A stretch of DNA of 64,000 nucleotides from Riemerella anatipestifer (GCF_009670965.2 NZ_CP073239.1:1488001-1552000), one strand, 5' to 3'; positions 42,484 through 52,511 are shown, counted from the stretch's first letter. The notes: generated by a model not told the origin, from the sequence alone. Numbers and translations are program-made.

Positions 42484-42843
42484 ATGGAAAGTAATAGACA
42501 AAGAAAGATAGCTCAAATTATACAGGAAGATTTTTCCGAGCTTTTTAGAAAACAAGCGGCTGATAGTAAAGCACAATTTTTAATATCTGTTTCTGATGTA
42601 AAGGTAACAGCCGATTTAGGAATTGCTAAGATTTATCTAAGCATTTTTCCTCAGAATTATCGCGAAGCAATAATGAAAGAAATAGAGGCGAATAAATCTC
42701 AATATCGTCATTTTATAGGCAATAAAATGGCAAAGCAGGTTCGTGTAATTCCTCAGTTAAGCTTTTATTTAGACACTAGTTTAGACGAAGTAGAAAGAAT
42801 AGAAAAAGAACTAAAAGGAGAAGGTGATAACCCTATACTCTAA
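42484..42843 (+). CDS. rbfA: 30S ribosome-binding factor RbfA
   Basis: 119 aa. SNRQRKIAQIIQEDFSELFRKQ opens the KH-like domain, then ISVSDVKVTADLGIAKIYLSIFP and VRVIPQLSFYLDTSLDEVERIEKEL, the typical RbfA ending. Assists late 30S maturation at the 5' end of 16S rRNA. An FtsX-type permease gene starts 11 bases later, so they form an operon. Confidence 0.93.
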   Translation: MESNRQRKIAQIIQEDFSELFRKQAADSKAQFLISVSDVKVTADLGIAKIYLSIFPQNYREAIMKEIEANKSQYRHFIGNKMAKQVRVIPQLSFYLDTSLDEVERIEKELKGEGDNPIL

Positions 42844-42854
42844 AAAGTAAAACA

Positions 42855-44057
42855 TTGAAAAACACTCCTTTTTATATAGCAAAGCGTTATTTGTTGGCAA
42901 AAAAAGGTAGCCAAGCAGTAAGTTTTATTACTGGTTTGGCAGCTATAGCTATGATGGTGGCGGTAGCAGCTATGTTTATTATTGTGTCTGTTTTTTCAGG
43001 TTTAGAAGAACTCAATAAGGATTTAGTAGAAGATTTACACGCCGATTTAACCATTACTAGCACTCGTGGAAAGACTTTAGAGAATATAGATAAAATCACA
43101 GATGCATTAAAACAGAACCAATCCATATTATTTTTTTCTAAAATTATAGAAGAAAAGGTCTACCTAGACTATAATAATAATGGAGAAATAGCCTATATAA
43201 GAGGCGTAGATTCGGTTTACACTAAAGTTAATCCTATACAGAATAGTATTTTTTTCGGAAGCTATCTCTCGTTTGATTATACCAATGATATTGTTATGGA
43301 GAATGGGCTTAACTCTAGGCTTTCCATTCCTGTAGGGTCTGATAGAGATTATGCACAGCTTTTTATGCCTAAACCTGGGAAAGGTATTATAAACAAAGAG
43401 TCTGATATATTTAACAAAAAAGAAGTTTTTGTGACGGGGGTTTTTAATGGTAAAGACCAACTTAATAGTTATATTATAGCTCCTATAGAGCTGACTCAGG
43501 AACTTCTAAACCTGCCCAAAGGTACCGCTTATAGCATTGTGATTAAACTGAAAGATAGTACTGATGCTAACTTTATTAAAAAAGATTTAGAGGGCAGACT
43601 TACAAATGTTAAAATAAGTACCAAAGAGGAAGAAAATGCAGCTTTTTGGAAGATGATAAACACCGAAAAATTGATGATTTATCTCATTTTCGGGCTGGTA
43701 ATTTTCATTACAACATTCAATTTGGCTGGAGCTATTATTATTCTTCAGTTAGATAAAAAAGAACAATCTAGAACTTTAGTTTCTTTGGGAATGACCAAGC
43801 AGGAACTGAGAAGAATTTACTTCTATACCGGAAGTCTTGTAGTTATTTTTGGTGTTATTATGGGGCTTGTTATAGGAAGTTTAATTTGCTTATTTCAAAT
43901 CCAAACGGGATTGTTTAAAGCGGGGGAATTATTACCTTTCCCTGTAAAAATAGAATTAAGAAACTATTTGATAGTTACAGGGATAGCCTTATTTTTTGGA
44001 TTGCTAATCTCTTTTATATTTTCAAAAATAAATAAGAACTACTTAAACTATAAGTAA
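42855..44057 (+). CDS. FtsX-like ABC transporter permease (LolC/E type)
   Basis: 400 aa from a TTG start giving MKNTPFYIAKRYLLAKKGS. Topology: one N-terminal helix (about 21-48), a large periplasmic MacB-like domain (about 50-270), then three helices (about 275-295, 325-350, 370-390) with the FtsX domain motif LGMTKQELRRIYFYTGSLVV. Resembles the permease of the lipoprotein release (Lol) system. No LolD ATPase is adjacent. Operon with rbfA. Confidence 0.88.
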   Translation: MKNTPFYIAKRYLLAKKGSQAVSFITGLAAIAMMVAVAAMFIIVSVFSGLEELNKDLVEDLHADLTITSTRGKTLENIDKITDALKQNQSILFFSKIIEEKVYLDYNNNGEIAYIRGVDSVYTKVNPIQNSIFFGSYLSFDYTNDIVMENGLNSRLSIPVGSDRDYAQLFMPKPGKGIINKESDIFNKKEVFVTGVFNGKDQLNSYIIAPIELTQELLNLPKGTAYSIVIKLKDSTDANFIKKDLEGRLTNVKISTKEEENAAFWKMINTEKLMIYLIFGLVIFITTFNLAGAIIILQLDKKEQSRTLVSLGMTKQELRRIYFYTGSLVVIFGVIMGLVIGSLICLFQIQTGLFKAGELLPFPVKIELRNYLIVTGIALFFGLLISFIFSKINKNYLNYK

Positions 44058-44099
44058 TTTATAATCACTAAATTTGTACAAGATTAAATTCAATAGGTT

Positions 44100-45152
44100 A
44101 TGAAGAATATTTATTTAATAGTAGCTTTTCTGATAGGAGGATTCGGATTGGCTCAAATCCCAGATGGTTATTATGACAGTGCAGAAGGACTTTCGGGATA
44201 CACTCTTAAAAGTAAATTAAGCGAAATTCTCAATGACAAACACAAAGACAAAGGATACGATGCACTTTGGACGGCTTATGCTACGGCAGATATAGATAAA
44301 TATTATGAAAACGACAATACCATCTTAGATATTTACTCTGAAAATCCTAGTGGGAAAGACCCTTATTCGTATAGATATAGAACTAACCAATGTGGCAATT
44401 ATTCTGGAGAAGGGAGTTGCTATAACAGAGAACATATAGTGCCTCAAAGTTTGTTTAGTAAAGCAGCTCCTATGAGAAATGATGCTCATTTCGTGATTCC
44501 TACAGATGGTTATGTTAATGGTAAAAGAAGTGATTATCCATTTGGAGTAGTAGGCAACGCTAGTTGGACTTCCAAGAATGGTTCTAAACTAGGCAAAAGT
44601 AGCACTAGTGGGTATGGAGGAACTGTTTTTGAACCCATAGATGAGTTTAAAGGCGATGTGGCAAGAATGGTATTCTATTTTGTAACAATGTACGAAAAAC
44701 GAATTCCTAACTTCAAGTTGGGTGATATGCTTAATGGGACCACTACACAAGGTTTAGAAGATTGGCAGTTAGCAGTTTTACTCACTTGGCACAACCAAGA
44801 CCCTGTGAGTAAAAGAGAAATAGACAGAAATAATGCTGTTTACAATTATCAGGGGAATAGAAACCCTTTTATAGACCACCCAGAATGGGTTAATCTAATT
44901 TGGAAGAAAGAGCTTTCCACCCAAGAAGTGTCTAAAAAAGACAATATTTTGAGTATTTATCCCAATCCAGTAACTGGAGGAAAACTGTATTTTTCTAATT
45001 GGAACGATTATGATAAAATAGATATTTTCAGTACAGAAGGGAAGAAAGTGAAATCAGTTAAGTCTTCTAATGAAATAGATGTTTCTAATCTTCCAAAAGG
45101 AGTTTATTTATTAAAAGCAGACTCAAAGACTATAAAATTCATAATTAAGTAA
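44100..45152 (+). CDS. endonuclease I (NucM family) with T9SS sorting domain
   Basis: 350 aa. Signal peptide to GLAQ. The nuclease domain (about 30-270) has SCYNREHIVPQSLF (catalytic His of the beta-beta-alpha-metal fold) and RNDAHFVIPTDGYVNGKRSDYPFG. The C-terminal 75 residues (ILSIYPNPVTGGKLYFSNW ... LPKGVYLLKADSKTIKFIIK) are a type A T9SS sorting domain, so the enzyme should be secreted across the outer membrane by type IX secretion. Probably degrades extracellular DNA/RNA for nutrition or to counter DNA traps. Confidence 0.94.
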   Translation: MKNIYLIVAFLIGGFGLAQIPDGYYDSAEGLSGYTLKSKLSEILNDKHKDKGYDALWTAYATADIDKYYENDNTILDIYSENPSGKDPYSYRYRTNQCGNYSGEGSCYNREHIVPQSLFSKAAPMRNDAHFVIPTDGYVNGKRSDYPFGVVGNASWTSKNGSKLGKSSTSGYGGTVFEPIDEFKGDVARMVFYFVTMYEKRIPNFKLGDMLNGTTTQGLEDWQLAVLLTWHNQDPVSKREIDRNNAVYNYQGNRNPFIDHPEWVNLIWKKELSTQEVSKKDNILSIYPNPVTGGKLYFSNWNDYDKIDIFSTEGKKVKSVKSSNEIDVSNLPKGVYLLKADSKTIKFIIK

Positions 45153-45173
45153 TATATTTTTTATAGCTAATCT

Positions 45174-45205
45174 AACCGCATAACCACAGTGTTGTGCGGT
45201 TTTTC
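45174..45205 (+). terminator. Rho-independent terminator
   Basis: AACCGCA / TGCGGTT stem with a long loop, followed by TTTTTCTTTTT, 22 bases after the nuclease stop. Confidence 0.75.
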
Positions 45206-45232
45206 TTTTTACACTCATATTACAATATATAT

Positions 45233-45246
45233 GTAACTAAAGTTAC
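45233..45246. promoter_or_regulatory. inverted repeat GTAACT-AA-AGTTAC, possible operator
   Basis: A perfect 6-2-6 inverted repeat at the expected -33 region of the efflux operon promoter (the -7 box is 22 bases downstream). A regulator could bind here; no regulator gene is adjacent. Confidence 0.4.
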
Positions 45247-45268
45247 GCTCTAGACCAACTAATAAGGA

Positions 45269-45276
45269 TAGTTTTG
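45269..45276 (+). promoter_or_regulatory. -7 promoter box (TAGTTTTG)
   Basis: TAnnTTTG element 18 bases before the ATG of the TolC-family gene. Confidence 0.45.
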
Positions 45277-45293
45277 TCCTAAAATAAAATAAT

Positions 45294-46601
45294 ATGAGAC
45301 GATTCTTTTTTACAGGAATAACATTACTAGCTTCATCACTTATGTATTCTCAAGAAGTGGTTAGTGTTTCCCAAGAGGATTTAGAAAGAAAAATAGGACA
45401 GCAGAATCTACAGCTAAAACTAGCAGAAGCAGAAGTTAATTCTGCCAAGGCAGATTTACTTATGTCTAGAGCGATGTATTTGCCTAATGTCAACCTTTCT
45501 TATACGGGTATTTCTACCAATAATCCTTTAATGGCATTTGGTTCAAGGCTTAATCAGGAGCGTGTCACTATGATAGATTTTGAGCCTAAAAGACTCAATA
45601 ACCCTGATAATATTTTCAATTTTGCTACTAAGCTAGAGGTGCAACAACCCATCTTTAATCAAGATGCGATTTATCAAAAAAAAGCTGGAGAAGTGCGAGT
45701 AGAGGCATTAACTCTAAAGCAAGAACGAACTAAAGACTATCTTCTCTTTGAAATTAAAAAAGCCTATATGCAACTACAAATGGCCTATAAAGCAGTTGCG
45801 GTGCTAGAAGGAGCTAGAGAAACCGTCTTATCAAATAAAAAAGTTATTGATAACTATTATAAAAACGGAATGCTACAAAAATCTGATGTTTTGGATATGA
45901 ATGTGAGAGTTGCTGAAATAGAGAGCCAAATTCAGTTTTCAAAGTCCAATGTTAAAAACGCTTCAGATTATCTTTATTTTTTATTAAATGAAAATTCCCA
46001 AGGCAAAGTATTAAAACCAACAGAAAGTTTAAACTATAAAGGTGATGCTCTTGTAAATACTCCAGAGCTTAAAAAAGATAGAAAAGATTTACAAGCCTAT
46101 CAAAAATCTTTAGATGCTTACGATTATATGATAAAATCAGCTAAGTCCAAACTATTACCTAGATTAAATGCCTTCGGAAGTTTTGAAATGTATGACAATA
46201 AGCCTTATCAGTTTGATGCCAACGGCTATCTAGTAGGCGTTCAGTTATCGTGGAATGTATTTGATGGCATGAAGTCTAATAGCGAAATCGCTAAGCAAAA
46301 AGCCGAAATATTAAAAACTCAAACCGAAATACAACAATACCAAAAACAAGCAGAATTAGAATTAGTGAAAGCTTACAGGCAAGTACAAGATACTGATAAT
46401 AAAGTGAATCTAACCAAATTAGCATGGGAGCAAAGTGCAGAGGCGTACAGAATCAGAAAAAATAGATACGAACAAGGTCTAGAAAAGGTCTCCGACCTTT
46501 TGAATACCGAAACCGCAATGTCTAAAAAAGAATTAGAATACCAACAAACTATTTTTGAATATAACATCGCATTAGAATACTTTAATTTTTTAAATAAATA
46601 A
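45294..46601 (+). CDS. TolC family outer-membrane efflux protein
   Basis: 435 aa. Signal peptide to MYSQ. Long helical stretches with two repeated OEP halves: LQLKLAEAEVNSAKADLLMSRAMYLPNVNLSYTG and DYMIKSAKSKLLPRLNAFGSFEMYDN are the beta-strand/helix transitions typical of TolC/CusC. Forms the trimeric outer-membrane channel of the tripartite pump encoded with the next two genes, which start two bases and about 1.1 kb further on. Confidence 0.93.
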   Translation: MRRFFFTGITLLASSLMYSQEVVSVSQEDLERKIGQQNLQLKLAEAEVNSAKADLLMSRAMYLPNVNLSYTGISTNNPLMAFGSRLNQERVTMIDFEPKRLNNPDNIFNFATKLEVQQPIFNQDAIYQKKAGEVRVEALTLKQERTKDYLLFEIKKAYMQLQMAYKAVAVLEGARETVLSNKKVIDNYYKNGMLQKSDVLDMNVRVAEIESQIQFSKSNVKNASDYLYFLLNENSQGKVLKPTESLNYKGDALVNTPELKKDRKDLQAYQKSLDAYDYMIKSAKSKLLPRLNAFGSFEMYDNKPYQFDANGYLVGVQLSWNVFDGMKSNSEIAKQKAEILKTQTEIQQYQKQAELELVKAYRQVQDTDNKVNLTKLAWEQSAEAYRIRKNRYEQGLEKVSDLLNTETAMSKKELEYQQTIFEYNIALEYFNFLNK

Positions 46602-46603
46602 TT

Positions 46604-47689
46604 ATGAATAAAATAAAAACAGGCATCTTAGTGGTGGCAGTAGCCGTTTTGGGCAGTTGCTCTTCCGATTCAAAAACAATTACAGATAACAGCCAACTTA
46701 TTAAGGTACAACTCAGTAACTCTTCAGTTACAAACAATTTGGGTTACGCTATGGCAAGTGGCAAGCTGGTTGCCAAAAAATCAGTAAATATTTCTACAAG
46801 AATGATGGGCTACATTACTGGTCTAACGGTAGAAGTAGGTGATTTCGTAAAAGCAGGACAAGGTCTCGTAAGTATTAACAATACTGATATCCAAGCTAAA
46901 GGCGGACAGGTAAACGCCCAAATTGCACAAGCCAAAGCCAATTTTGAAATCGCTCAAAAAGACTATCAGCGTTTTCAAAATCTATACAAAAACCAGAGTG
47001 CTTCTCAGAAAGAGTTAGACGATATGAAAGGGAGATACGATATGGCAAAAGCAGGACTAGACGCAGCCCAAATGATGAAGTCTGAAGTAAACTCACAATA
47101 CAAATATACCAATATCACTGCTCCTATTTCTGGAGTAGTAACTGCTAAATATGCTAACCAAGGAGATATGGCAAGCCCAGGAATGCCTATTTTAACTATT
47201 GAAAGTTCAGGCGATTTACAAGCTCAGGTTTTAGTTTCGGAGCAAGATATTACTTTAGTTAAGAGTGGTATGCCCGTTAAAGTTTTAATGAAATCTACCA
47301 ACCAAGAAATAGCTGGCACCGTGGCAGATGTGAGCCTTTCCGCTACGAATACAGGTGGACAATATTTAGTAAAAATCAACCTTCCACAAAGTAGCAGTTA
47401 TTTACCAGGTATGTTTGTGAATGTTCAGTTTCCATTCAAAAGGAACGGAAAACTTAACCAAGATTTACCAGAGTCTGTAAGTATCCCAAAATCAGCTCTA
47501 GTAGAACAAGGACAGCTTACAGGAGTTTACACCGTAAGTGCTAATAATACCGCAATGCTCCGTTGGATAAAGGTAGGGAAAGTAATGGGAGATCAAGTAG
47601 AAGTTCTTTCAGGGTTATCCTCTCAAGAGCCTTATATTATTTCCTCTCAAGGAAAACTCTATAACGGTGCTAAAGTAAGTATAAAATAA
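46604..47689 (+). CDS. RND efflux periplasmic adaptor subunit (MFP)
   Basis: 361 aa. Lipoprotein signal ending LGSC. A lipoyl/barrel-sandwich half-motif (ARMMGYITGLTVEVGDFVKAGQGLVSI-like, about 65-95), an alpha-helical hairpin (about 100-165), the second half YTNITAPISGVVTAKYANQGDMASPG, then a beta-barrel. Bridges the inner-membrane RND pump and the TolC channel. Same operon, two-base gap from the preceding gene. Confidence 0.94.
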   Translation: MNKIKTGILVVAVAVLGSCSSDSKTITDNSQLIKVQLSNSSVTNNLGYAMASGKLVAKKSVNISTRMMGYITGLTVEVGDFVKAGQGLVSINNTDIQAKGGQVNAQIAQAKANFEIAQKDYQRFQNLYKNQSASQKELDDMKGRYDMAKAGLDAAQMMKSEVNSQYKYTNITAPISGVVTAKYANQGDMASPGMPILTIESSGDLQAQVLVSEQDITLVKSGMPVKVLMKSTNQEIAGTVADVSLSATNTGGQYLVKINLPQSSSYLPGMFVNVQFPFKRNGKLNQDLPESVSIPKSALVEQGQLTGVYTVSANNTAMLRWIKVGKVMGDQVEVLSGLSSQEPYIISSQGKLYNGAKVSIK

Positions 47690-47746
47690 AGCGTTTAACA
47701 GCGGAATAAATTTAATATTTAAACCGCTAAAAAATTAATTAAAAAT

Positions 47747-50700
47747 ATGGAAAAAGGATTTGCAGGACGCATTGCCGAATTTTTCATCAATTCCAAACTC
47801 ACCATTTTATTGATGATTGCATTGATGATAATAGGCGTATATAGCTCTACCCTAATACCTAGGGAAGAAGAACCACAGATTATAGTTCCGATGGCAGATG
47901 TTATGGTAGGCTATCCTGGAGCTAACCCTACAGAAGTAGAAAATAGAGTGGTAAAACCGCTTGAAAAGATAATATCCAACATCAAAGGAGTTGAGCATGT
48001 ACATTCTATGGCAATGAATGGAAAAGCCATGCTTATCGTACAATTTTATGTAGGTGAAGATACAGAACGCTCTTATGTAAAACTCTATGACGAGCTTATG
48101 AAACATAAAATGATGTTTCCTAAAGGAGTTTACGAACCTATAGTTAAAACAAGGTCTATAGATGATGTCCCAATGCTAGGGCTTACACTTTGGAGCGAAA
48201 ACTACAATGATTATCAGTTAAGACAAATAACAGAGGAATTAGCTTCAGAAATAAAAAAAGTAAAAGATGTTTCTCTTACGAATGTTATTGGAGGAAGAGC
48301 CCGCCAACTCAAAGTAATTTTAGATAAAGCTAAAATGGCAGAATCTAGTGTAGATGCTCTTTCTGTAATGCAAATGATACAAGCGAGTAATGGTAGCTCT
48401 CAAACAGGAAGTTTTGTTAATAATAATCAGGAATATTTACTGACTACAGGACAATTTTTAACCTCTAAAGAAGATGTAGAAAACCTTGTCGTAGGGACTT
48501 CTCAAAATATGCCTGTGTACCTAAAGCAAATTGCTAAGGTAGAAGATGGTGCTTCTTCTCCTGCCAATTATGTAAGTATGGGGTTTGGTCAAAATACTGA
48601 AAAAGGACAGAAAAACCCTTCGGAATATCCAGCCATCACACTATCTGTTTCTAAAGTAAAGGGGGCTGATGCTATGAAAATATCAGAACAAATTCTAGAA
48701 AAAGTAGAACATTTAAAGAAAAATCTTATTCCTGCAGATGTACATGTGGAAGTAACTAGAAACTATGGTGAAACAGCTTCCCATAAAGTATCCGAGCTAC
48801 TCATGCACTTAGGCGTTGCTATTTTAGCAGTGACTATTTTGGTAATGCTTGCTATGGGTTGGAGAGGCGGTTTAGTGGTCTTCCTTTCGGTACCTCTTAC
48901 ATTTGCACTTACACTGTTTAGTTATTATGTTTTAGGGTACACTCTTAATAGGATTACACTATTTGCATTAGTATTTGTAGTGGGTATCGTGGTAGATGAT
49001 AGTATTATTATCGCAGAAAATATGCACCGCCACTTCCACATGAGAAAGCTCCCATTTAAAGAAGCGGCTATCTATGCTATCAACGAGGTAGGAAACCCTA
49101 CTATCTTAGCGACTTTTACCGTAATTGCTGCTATTTTACCAATGGCTTTTGTTTCTGGAATGATGGGACCTTACATGAGTCCAATGCCAATAGGAGCTTC
49201 TATAGCAATGTTACTCTCACTTTTTGTGGCACTTACAATCACTCCTTATTTAGGCTATCATCTGCTTAAAGTAAAAGATGATGAGGAACATAAAGAAGAA
49301 CAAGGTCTAGAAACGAGCTTAATTTATAAATGGTACAAAAAAATAGAACAGCCACTATTAGATAGTTCCAAGAAACGATGGACAATATTAGGAGTTACTA
49401 CAGTATTATTGCTGATTTCTGTATTGGCATTTTTCACCAAATGGGTAGCGGTTAAGATGCTTCCTTTTGATAATAAAAATGAAATTCAGGTTGTAATAGA
49501 TATGCCAGAAGGTACACCTTTAGAAAAAACGGCAGCTGTTACCAAAGATGTTGCACAGTATTTAAGAACCGTCCCTGAAGTAGTAAACTATCAAAATTAT
49601 ATTGGAGCTTCATCACCCATTACCTTTAATGGTTTAGTAAGACACTACGATATGAGAGGGCAAAGCAATACCGCAGATATTCAAGTGAATCTTTTGGATA
49701 AATCGGCTCGTTCCAAACAAAGTCATGATGTAGCTAAAACCATTAGACCAGAAATACAAAAGATAGCGAAAAAGTACGGTGCTAATATCAAAATTGTAGA
49801 GGTGCCACCAGGTCCACCTGTGCTTTCTACCATAGTAGCTGAAGTCTATGGTCCTAATTATGAGGAACAGGTAAAAATTGCCGACCAAGTACAACAAATT
49901 TTAAAACAAGCAGATGATGTAGTAGATGTAGATTGGATGGTAGAAGCTCCACAAACAGAGTTTAAAATAATCCCTGACAATGAGAAAAGTATGCTAAATG
50001 GCATCGCACCTCAGCAGTTGGTGGGTAACCTTACTTATCTTATGGGAGAGTATCCTATCTCTACATTGTACGATGAAAAGTCCAATCAGCCTGTTAATAT
50101 GGTTATGAAGCTAGATGATGCCGAAAAAGCTACGCTACAAGACATCACTGCTCTTAAAGTAAAGGGACAAATGGGTAACATGCTTCCTATAAGCGATATT
50201 GCTAAAGTGGAAAAACACACCTTAGAGAAGAGTATTTATAGAAAAGATCAAAAGCGAGTAGTTTATGTTTTAGCTGATATGGCAGGTGTCTTAGAAAGTC
50301 CAGCCTACGCTATATTGGGTATGGAAGAAAAACTCAAAAAAATGAATCTCCCTGAAGGATATAGCATCAATGAGTTGTATATGGCACAGCCTTCTGATGA
50401 AAGCGATTTTACCGTAAAATGGGACGGAGAGTGGCAAATCACTTTAGAAGTATTTAGAGACTTAGGAGCTGCTTTTTTAGTAGTTATCATCATTATTTAT
50501 ATGTTGATTGTAGGTTGGTTTCAGAACTTTAAAACACCTATTGTTATGATGGTTGCTATACCTCTTTCTTTAGTGGGTATTGTACTAGGGCATTGGTTGT
50601 TAGGAGCATTCTTTACCGCCACTTCATTTATCGGAATGATAGCCTTAGCTGGTGTAATGGTAAGGAACTCAGTATTGTTAATAGACTTTATAGAAATTAG

Positions 50701-50971
50701 ATTGAAAGAAGGTGTACCTATGAAACAAGCAATTATAGAAGCTGGAGCGGTAAGAACAACGCCTATCTTGTTAACTACTGGAGCAGTTGTGATAGGAGCG
50801 GTAATTATTCTCTTTGACCCTATTTTCCAAGGTCTAGCAATATCATTGGTTTTTGGAGCTATAGTTTCTACAGTTCTTACCCTTCTTGTAGTCCCTTTGG
50901 TATATTATATGACAGAGAAAAAGAAATGGGATAAAATCCAATCGGAACAATCTGCAGAAATACCAGAGTAA
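47747..50971 (+). CDS. RND efflux pump permease (AcrB/CzcA superfamily)
   Basis: 1074 aa with the expected 12 transmembrane segments in two repeats and two large periplasmic loops. IPREEEPQIIVPMADVMVGYPGANPTEVENRV is the porter-domain start; VFVVGIVVDDSIIIAENMHR contains the paired Asp of TM4 that carry the proton relay; GMIALAGVMVRNSVLLIDFIEIR is the second-repeat counterpart. Substrate (drug or metal) is not predictable from sequence reading; a hydrophobic-compound HAE-like pump is likely. Third gene of the efflux operon. Confidence 0.94.
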   Translation: MEKGFAGRIAEFFINSKLTILLMIALMIIGVYSSTLIPREEEPQIIVPMADVMVGYPGANPTEVENRVVKPLEKIISNIKGVEHVHSMAMNGKAMLIVQFYVGEDTERSYVKLYDELMKHKMMFPKGVYEPIVKTRSIDDVPMLGLTLWSENYNDYQLRQITEELASEIKKVKDVSLTNVIGGRARQLKVILDKAKMAESSVDALSVMQMIQASNGSSQTGSFVNNNQEYLLTTGQFLTSKEDVENLVVGTSQNMPVYLKQIAKVEDGASSPANYVSMGFGQNTEKGQKNPSEYPAITLSVSKVKGADAMKISEQILEKVEHLKKNLIPADVHVEVTRNYGETASHKVSELLMHLGVAILAVTILVMLAMGWRGGLVVFLSVPLTFALTLFSYYVLGYTLNRITLFALVFVVGIVVDDSIIIAENMHRHFHMRKLPFKEAAIYAINEVGNPTILATFTVIAAILPMAFVSGMMGPYMSPMPIGASIAMLLSLFVALTITPYLGYHLLKVKDDEEHKEEQGLETSLIYKWYKKIEQPLLDSSKKRWTILGVTTVLLLISVLAFFTKWVAVKMLPFDNKNEIQVVIDMPEGTPLEKTAAVTKDVAQYLRTVPEVVNYQNYIGASSPITFNGLVRHYDMRGQSNTADIQVNLLDKSARSKQSHDVAKTIRPEIQKIAKKYGANIKIVEVPPGPPVLSTIVAEVYGPNYEEQVKIADQVQQILKQADDVVDVDWMVEAPQTEFKIIPDNEKSMLNGIAPQQLVGNLTYLMGEYPISTLYDEKSNQPVNMVMKLDDAEKATLQDITALKVKGQMGNMLPISDIAKVEKHTLEKSIYRKDQKRVVYVLADMAGVLESPAYAILGMEEKLKKMNLPEGYSINELYMAQPSDESDFTVKWDGEWQITLEVFRDLGAAFLVVIIIIYMLIVGWFQNFKTPIVMMVAIPLSLVGIVLGHWLLGAFFTATSFIGMIALAGVMVRNSVLLIDFIEIRLKEGVPMKQAIIEAGAVRTTPILLTTGAVVIGAVIILFDPIFQGLAISLVFGAIVSTVLTLLVVPLVYYMTEKKKWDKIQSEQSAEIPE

Positions 50972-51078
50972 CTTTAAAACAAATTTTCACATAAACATTG
51001 CTAGGTGTTTTTTAAAATAACTTAGCAATGTTTTCTAATTTAAGAGATAAATAACAACAGAAATACATTAGTTAAAAA

Positions 51079-51285
51079 ATGAAAACAAGAATAATACACG
51101 CTGTAGCAGGAACTATGGTTTTAACCAGCTTACTACTGGGACTTTATGTGCACGAAAATTGGTTTTTCCTTACAGGTTTTGTGGGGCTTAACTTATTACA
51201 ATCCTCTGTAACTAACTGGTGTTTACTCAAAACTATTTTAGAAAAAATAGGTATTGAAGATGATAGCAATAGTTGTGGCTATTAG
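51079..51285 (+). CDS. DUF2892 (YgaP-like) membrane protein
   Basis: 68 aa. Two hydrophobic segments, VAGTMVLTSLLLGLYV and WFFLTGFVGLNLLQSSVTNWC, followed by LLKTILEKIGI, the YgaP-type DUF2892 pattern. In rhodanese-linked or efflux contexts this small inner-membrane protein is common, function unknown. Positioned 107 bases after the RND gene and ended by a terminator, so probably the last gene of the efflux operon. Confidence 0.85.
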   Translation: MKTRIIHAVAGTMVLTSLLLGLYVHENWFFLTGFVGLNLLQSSVTNWCLLKTILEKIGIEDDSNSCGY

Positions 51286-51310
51286 ATGTTGCTAGACACT
51301 TAAATAAAAA

Positions 51311-51335
51311 TAGGCTACCTTTTAAGGGTAGCCTA
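51311..51335. terminator. bidirectional terminator
   Basis: TAGGCTACC / GGTAGCCTA nine-bp stem between the convergent DUF2892 and lipoprotein genes. Confidence 0.8.
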
Positions 51336-51352
51336 TGCTTATTAGAAACAAT

Positions 51353-52186
51353 TTATTTATTGTAGGTGATGGTATAGGTATTAGTATCACTGCTACTGCC
51401 ATTGCTGTTATTTGAGTAAGTATAAGTACTAACTATATTAGTAGGGTAGCTATTTGAGTTATAGGTATTTTGATATGTTGTTTTATAGGTATTGCCGTTG
51501 CTATCAATTGAGGTATAGGTAGTATAATTATTTTGTGTAAAAGATAATTCGCCCTCCATAATAAGATTTAGACCTAATAGAGCTTCCTTAAACCCAGCTA
51601 TATTCTTGAAAATACCATTTTTATCATCATAAGAAATAGTGCTATTAAAAACACTTGTGGAATATTGAGATGTATGTGTACTTACATATTTAGAAACCTG
51701 TCCGTCTGTGAGTGTGTAGACATAAGACCCACTACTAGTGTAAGTGCCACTTGGATAGGTATAAACTTGAGTTTCTTCAGTTGTTACAGTACCATCGGTA
51801 TTATAGGTATAATTAGTTTCTATCTTTAAACTATATTGTTTGTTGTTTTTAGTTCCTGTTGATATGGTTTTGGTAAGTCTACCATTGAGGTATTCAAAGG
51901 TAGTAGTAGTAATATCTACATCTTTTTTTTCAATAATTTTAGAAATAAGGTTGTTAGAGTACTCAAAATTGATAGTGTTAGTATCTGAACCATAAGCTCC
52001 AACTATTTCTAATAGTTTATTTCCGTTATAGGTAAGAGTGATAGTGGAATCGTCGCCGTCTTCTGATGTAGAATGAATTTTAGTAGGAAGTATAGGGATA
52101 CTTTCGGTTACGGTTTCATCATTTTCACTTCTGTTACAAGACATTAGGGCTGCTGCCATAGCAGTCATTAGGATATATTTTTTCAT
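51353..52186 (-). CDS. hypothetical Thr/Ser/Asn/Tyr-rich lipoprotein
   Basis: 277 aa. The lipoprotein signal MKKYILMTAMAAALMSC is clear. The mature protein is made of short beta-type segments (ITLTYNGNKLLEIVG, INFEYSNNLISKIIEK, TTTFEYLNGRLTKTIS, YTYNTDGTVTTEETQ) resembling the degenerate YD/RHS-like repeats of DUF4595-type Bacteroidota lipoproteins. Probably exposed in the periplasm or on the surface; function unknown. Its promoter region (52187-52265) abuts the start of the right cassette. Confidence 0.8.
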   Translation of the reverse strand: MKKYILMTAMAAALMSCNRSENDETVTESIPILPTKIHSTSEDGDDSTITLTYNGNKLLEIVGAYGSDTNTINFEYSNNLISKIIEKKDVDITTTTFEYLNGRLTKTISTGTKNNKQYSLKIETNYTYNTDGTVTTEETQVYTYPSGTYTSSGSYVYTLTDGQVSKYVSTHTSQYSTSVFNSTISYDDKNGIFKNIAGFKEALLGLNLIMEGELSFTQNNYTTYTSIDSNGNTYKTTYQNTYNSNSYPTNIVSTYTYSNNSNGSSSDTNTYTITYNK

Positions 52187-52285
52187 AGTAAATATTTTTC
52201 TACAAATTTAAGAATAATATAGACCTTATAAAACCTACCTAACAGAAAAATTAAGAGAGTTTTGCATAAAATTTCTCTCAAAAAC

Positions 52286-52316
52286 TTGCATACTTGCTTA
52301 AAAGGTTATAAGTTTG
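52286..52316 (+). promoter_or_regulatory. cassette promoter, TTG-N20-TAAGTTTG (right)
   Basis: TTG at 52286-52288, a 20-base spacer and TAAGTTTG at 52309-52316. Matches the left cassette promoter in elements and spacing. Confidence 0.75.
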
Positions 52317-52403
52317 CTCCAGTTTTATGACACACGATACCAATTACATACAAACAAGTATAAAAAAGTGCCCGAATTATTTGGCTATTTCAAATAATTT
52401 CAT

Positions 52404-52440
<37 letters not shown>

Positions 52441-52511
52441 TAGTTTCGTGGGTATGCGTCGTATTATCTAGAAAATTACTTCAACTTTTATCGTTAATTA
52501 TAAATATAATA

